From Planctomycetota bacterium (GTDB taxonomy: Bacteria; Planctomycetota; Phycisphaerae; WQYP01): a stretch of 7,063 nucleotides of DNA. The position numbers and the translations under genes were made by a program. Each line of letters starts with the position of its first letter. The stretch's first letter is position 1. Location of the stretch: assembly GCA_021838985.1 (NCBI GenBank), contig JAKCCC010000095.1, forward strand, positions 1 to 7,063, read 5' to 3'. The notes beneath the pieces are model-generated. The model was not told the origin of the DNA, did not search any database, and saw only the letters and a program-made list of their open reading frames with translations. This document shows, one piece after another, positions 4,962 through 7,063 of this stretch.

Positions 4962-5972
4962 TCACAACGGGTGTCCATTGCCTCCAATGAGCACCACCCC
5001 ACCGATAATCAGGGCGATGCCCAGCCAACGCGGCGGGCTGATCCGTTCATGCAACAGCAGCGCCGAGCAGACGGCCACCGTCACGAAGCAGGTGCTCCCC
5101 ATTGGAAAGGCCACCACCAGGGGCAAGACCCGCAGCGCCCACGTCCAAAAAACCGCCTCCAAGACAAAGGCGGATATCGCCACCCAAATCCACGAGTTGC
5201 TTGCGATGCGCCGCAGGATGGCCCCCAGGCCCCGCGGCATACCGTGCGTGCCGATTTTCATGGCTACCTGGCCGACGGTTTCCAGACCTACCGCCACTAA
5301 GACCGCGACAATCCCACCCATGAACAGCGCGTTGCCGGCGGAAATCAGGGCCACAGCCACTGCCACCGCCCCAAGCACGACCAGAATTCCCGCGCCTGCG
5401 GCGGCAGCGGCAAGTAATTTCCTCCGCCGGTTTCGGGGCGGGGACGACGCACCTATAAGTTGGACCGCCCCGAGTTGCCCGTGGCCAGCGGAACTTGGCC
5501 GAATCGCCAGGGTGTCGCCGGCTAGTGACCTGCAAGGCGCCGGAACAGCGCCGCCCGCGCCGGTGTCGGGCAGCACAGGCGCCGCGGCCTCGGCCGGGGC
5601 GCTGCCTCCAACGAGTCCCACTCCCAGGAGCACCAACAGGATCCCGGCTATCGTACCCGGATGGACAGATTCCCCAAACAGCCAGGCCGAGCTGGCCGCG
5701 ACCGTGACATAGCTCAGCGCGGTGATAGGCTGGACAAAACTCAGCTCGGCCAGCGCCAGCACCATCATCCAGTTGAAAAGCTGCCAGACGTGCAGCAGCA
5801 GGCTCAGCAAAAATAAGGGCTGCACCAAGGTCAGCGGCAGGGTGCGCCATAAGCCCGCGTGCACTGGTACCGACGCTTTCCAGCACAACTGCACCGCGGT
5901 ATCCAGGGCGATGGCCAGCAACAACCCCCACCAGAGCAGCACGCGACGACGCTGGATCAGCCCGGCGCTCAC
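4962..5972 (-). CDS. DMT/SMR-like membrane transporter, two fused EmrE-like units
   Basis: This 336-residue protein belongs to the drug/metabolite transporter superfamily. It has two related four-helix units: residues about 11-123 and 218-332. Helix 1 of each aligns well. ALDTAVQLCWK (22-32) and GLETVGQVAMK (229-239) share an acidic residue (D24, E231), Gln four residues on, and Lys eight residues on. In EmrE, E14, the proton- and substrate-binding residue, has a lysine at the same +8 spacing. The fourth-helix regions also match: GESVHPGTIAGILL and HERISPPRWLGIAL. A Pro/Ala/Gly-rich linker (124-179), a basic RNRRRK (180-185) and one extra helix (about 186-210) join the units, giving nine predicted helices. 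The GTG start overlaps the upstream stop as GTGA, pointing to translational coupling with the hydrolase. Substrate unknown; a cation, amphipathic compound or metabolite is possible. Superfamily membership is likely, the precise family open. Confidence 0.85.
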   Translation of the reverse strand: MSAGLIQRRRVLLWWGLLLAIALDTAVQLCWKASVPVHAGLWRTLPLTLVQPLFLLSLLLHVWQLFNWMMVLALAELSFVQPITALSYVTVAASSAWLFGESVHPGTIAGILLVLLGVGLVGGSAPAEAAAPVLPDTGAGGAVPAPCRSLAGDTLAIRPSSAGHGQLGAVQLIGASSPPRNRRRKLLAAAAAGAGILVVLGAVAVAVALISAGNALFMGGIVAVLVAVGLETVGQVAMKIGTHGMPRGLGAILRRIASNSWIWVAISAFVLEAVFWTWALRVLPLVVAFPMGSTCFVTVAVCSALLLHERISPPRWLGIALIIGGVVLIGGNGHPL

Positions 5973-6796
5973 GCGTGGACGTCCGCGCAGGCCCTCTGGC
6001 TCCAGGCCGCGGCGGACGCACCAGGACGGCTCAACGCGGCCAGCAACGGTTTAAACTCCGCGGCAATGACCCCATGCGCGAACGCATTGGGGTGCGCTCC
6101 ATCCGCCGTCGCCACGTTCTCCAGCGGATAACGGGCCAAGGCCTGGCCATAGGCCACGAACGGGCATGCCGCGGCGCGGGCCACCGCGGCGGCCGCCTGC
6201 TGGTACCGGGCCAGGCTGGCATCGGAGGTCGCCTGTCCGCCGTGGGCCGCGATCATGGCGGTTACGTCCTTGCCGCTTAATTGGGACAAATAGGGGCCAC
6301 GCAGCGCCAGACAGTGATTGGGCATGTCGGTGAGGATCGGCGTGGCGCCGGCGGCCCGGACCCGCGCCACGATCTGCTGTAGATTCACCGTGAATTGTTC
6401 CACCGCCACCCGGTGGCGCATGATGCGTCCGGCGCTGATGACAAACCGTTTCCAATACAGGTCCGCGTCGTTGCCGCCGAGCATCACCAGCACCAGATTC
6501 GGGTGATATCGCTCCAGCAGCGGCTCGAGCCGCGGCAGCGCGTCGGCGGTGGTGCGATGAATATCCGCGTCGATGTGAATAACCAATTGGGGCAGTTCCC
6601 GCCGCAGAATATCGACGTACGACGTTTCCACGTGCGCGGTAATTCGCTCCCCGCCCAATTGCGCCACCCCCAGCGTAATGCTGTCACCGAGGATCAGCAA
6701 CCGGCTGGGCGCAACCGCACCGCCGGAGCGAAAATGGCCCCCCGGGCCGGTCCGATCGGCGCCGCCATGGTAAGAGTTGTTGACATTCTTAATCAT
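5969..6796 (-). CDS. SGNH/GDSL-family hydrolase (esterase or lipase-like)
   Basis: SGNH hydrolases cleave ester bonds in lipids, acylated sugars or other small acyl compounds. The 275-residue protein shows block I as ILGDSITLG (35-43) with nucleophile S39, block III as GGND (107-110) with N109, and block V as DGAHPN (232-237) with D232 and H235. Ser, Asn, Asp and His of the active site are thus in place. Block II is less clear: where the oxyanion-hole glycine usually precedes a TTADAL-like stretch, this protein has IHRTTADAL (79-87), with Arg or His in place of Gly. No signal peptide is evident. About 30 Gly/Ser-rich residues precede the first strand, so a cytoplasmic location is likely unless the start is wrong. 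Its ATG overlaps the stop of the preceding gene as ATGA, and its TGA overlaps the transporter's GTG, so it is the middle member of a tightly coupled operon. The substrate is not evident. Confidence 0.92.
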   Translation of the reverse strand: MIKNVNNSYHGGADRTGPGGHFRSGGAVAPSRLLILGDSITLGVAQLGGERITAHVETSYVDILRRELPQLVIHIDADIHRTTADALPRLEPLLERYHPNLVLVMLGGNDADLYWKRFVISAGRIMRHRVAVEQFTVNLQQIVARVRAAGATPILTDMPNHCLALRGPYLSQLSGKDVTAMIAAHGGQATSDASLARYQQAAAAVARAAACPFVAYGQALARYPLENVATADGAHPNAFAHGVIAAEFKPLLAALSRPGASAAAWSQRACADVHA

Positions 6797-7063
6797 GTCC
6801 CATCAACCGTGGCGCTATGCCGCAGATCCAGCAGGCGTTGGAGCTTTCGGCCGCACCGCAGAGTGCCTGGGGCGTGGATCTGAAGCCGCATCTGGAATAT
6901 ACCCAAAGCCAAGTTTTTCATCAGGTCCGGGTATTGCTCCGACGCCTGCGCTGCAATTTCCTGGTACAAGGGCGACATCTCCCGCGGCGGGCATTCCACA
7001 TGGATCTCCATTATCTCCCGCAGCGCTTCCAGGCGAAAGACCACCTGCCAGTCATGCGTCAAG
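6793..7063 (-). CDS. Unrecognised protein, 5' end outside the window
   Basis: Eighty-nine codons are readable before TGA at 6795-6793, and the frame stays open to the right edge. Its real start is therefore probably beyond the window; a TTG at 7062 could be a start but has no visible context. The visible part is soluble and amphipathic, with mixed charge. It contains segments such as LREIMEIHVECPPREMSP and YPDLMKNLALGIFQMRLQIH, and ends in a basic stretch with CGRKLQRLLDLRH. There is no membrane segment and no motif I can assign. The stop overlaps the ATG of the SGNH hydrolase as ATGA, which strongly supports this being the real frame and the two genes being co-translated. Confidence 0.75.
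   Translation of the reverse strand, partial: LTHDWQVVFRLEALREIMEIHVECPPREMSPLYQEIAAQASEQYPDLMKNLALGIFQMRLQIHAPGTLRCGRKLQRLLDLRHSATVDGT

Noticed and set aside
5047..6021. 324-codon alternate - strand frame across the transporter
   Set aside because: The real frame has hydrophobic helices, two matching repeats and a coupled start. The alternate frame is Arg/Gly-rich and motif-free.

Overview
The window is GC-rich, densely packed bacterial DNA from an organism I cannot identify for certain. Its gene content is a complex I subunit, a ComEC channel protein, a Gfo/Idh/MocA oxidoreductase, an SGNH hydrolase and a two-repeat membrane transporter. This would fit a Planctomycetota or related environmental lineage, but that is an inference from gene content and style, not a proven placement. 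I found no rRNA, tRNA, CRISPR array, transposase or phage gene.

Layout. On the + strand the window opens inside nuoB (2-478), which lacks its 5' end. About 630 bases without a convincing protein gene follow (479-1105). This gap holds several stem-loops, two of them strong (725-744 and 927-965), and ends in a perfect TTTGACA-N6-TGTCAAA palindrome (1068-1087) just before a Shine-Dalgarno sequence. These lead into a 38-residue, very basic, acid-free small protein on the + strand (1106-1222). Everything to the right lies on the - strand. In transcription order these genes are an unrecognised protein cut by the right edge (7063-6793), an SGNH/GDSL hydrolase (6796-5969), a nine-helix DMT/SMR-like transporter (5972-4962), a Gfo/Idh/MocA oxidoreductase (4863-3763) and comEC (3723-1210). 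comEC converges on the small basic gene and overlaps its last 13 bases.

How the genes may work together. The first three - strand genes overlap by four bases each (ATGA, then GTGA), the classic sign of translational coupling, so they probably form one operon. The 98-base gap before the oxidoreductase carries its own Shine-Dalgarno sequence and a GC-rich palindrome, so a separate promoter or control point is possible there. The oxidoreductase and comEC are 39 bases apart and probably co-transcribed. No pathway clearly joins all five. Hydrolase, transporter and oxidoreductase could serve uptake or turnover of a small carbohydrate-like or ester compound, but that is a guess.

Most interesting points: (1) a likely unannotated 38-residue basic protein with a palindromic control site; (2) a ComEC whose C-terminal metallo-beta-lactamase domain has lost most of its metal-binding motifs; (3) a transporter made of two EmrE-like units joined by one extra helix, with a charge pattern predicting opposite membrane orientations, like a covalently fixed antiparallel EmrE dimer; (4) a hairpin-rich intergenic stretch that may be a structured RNA.
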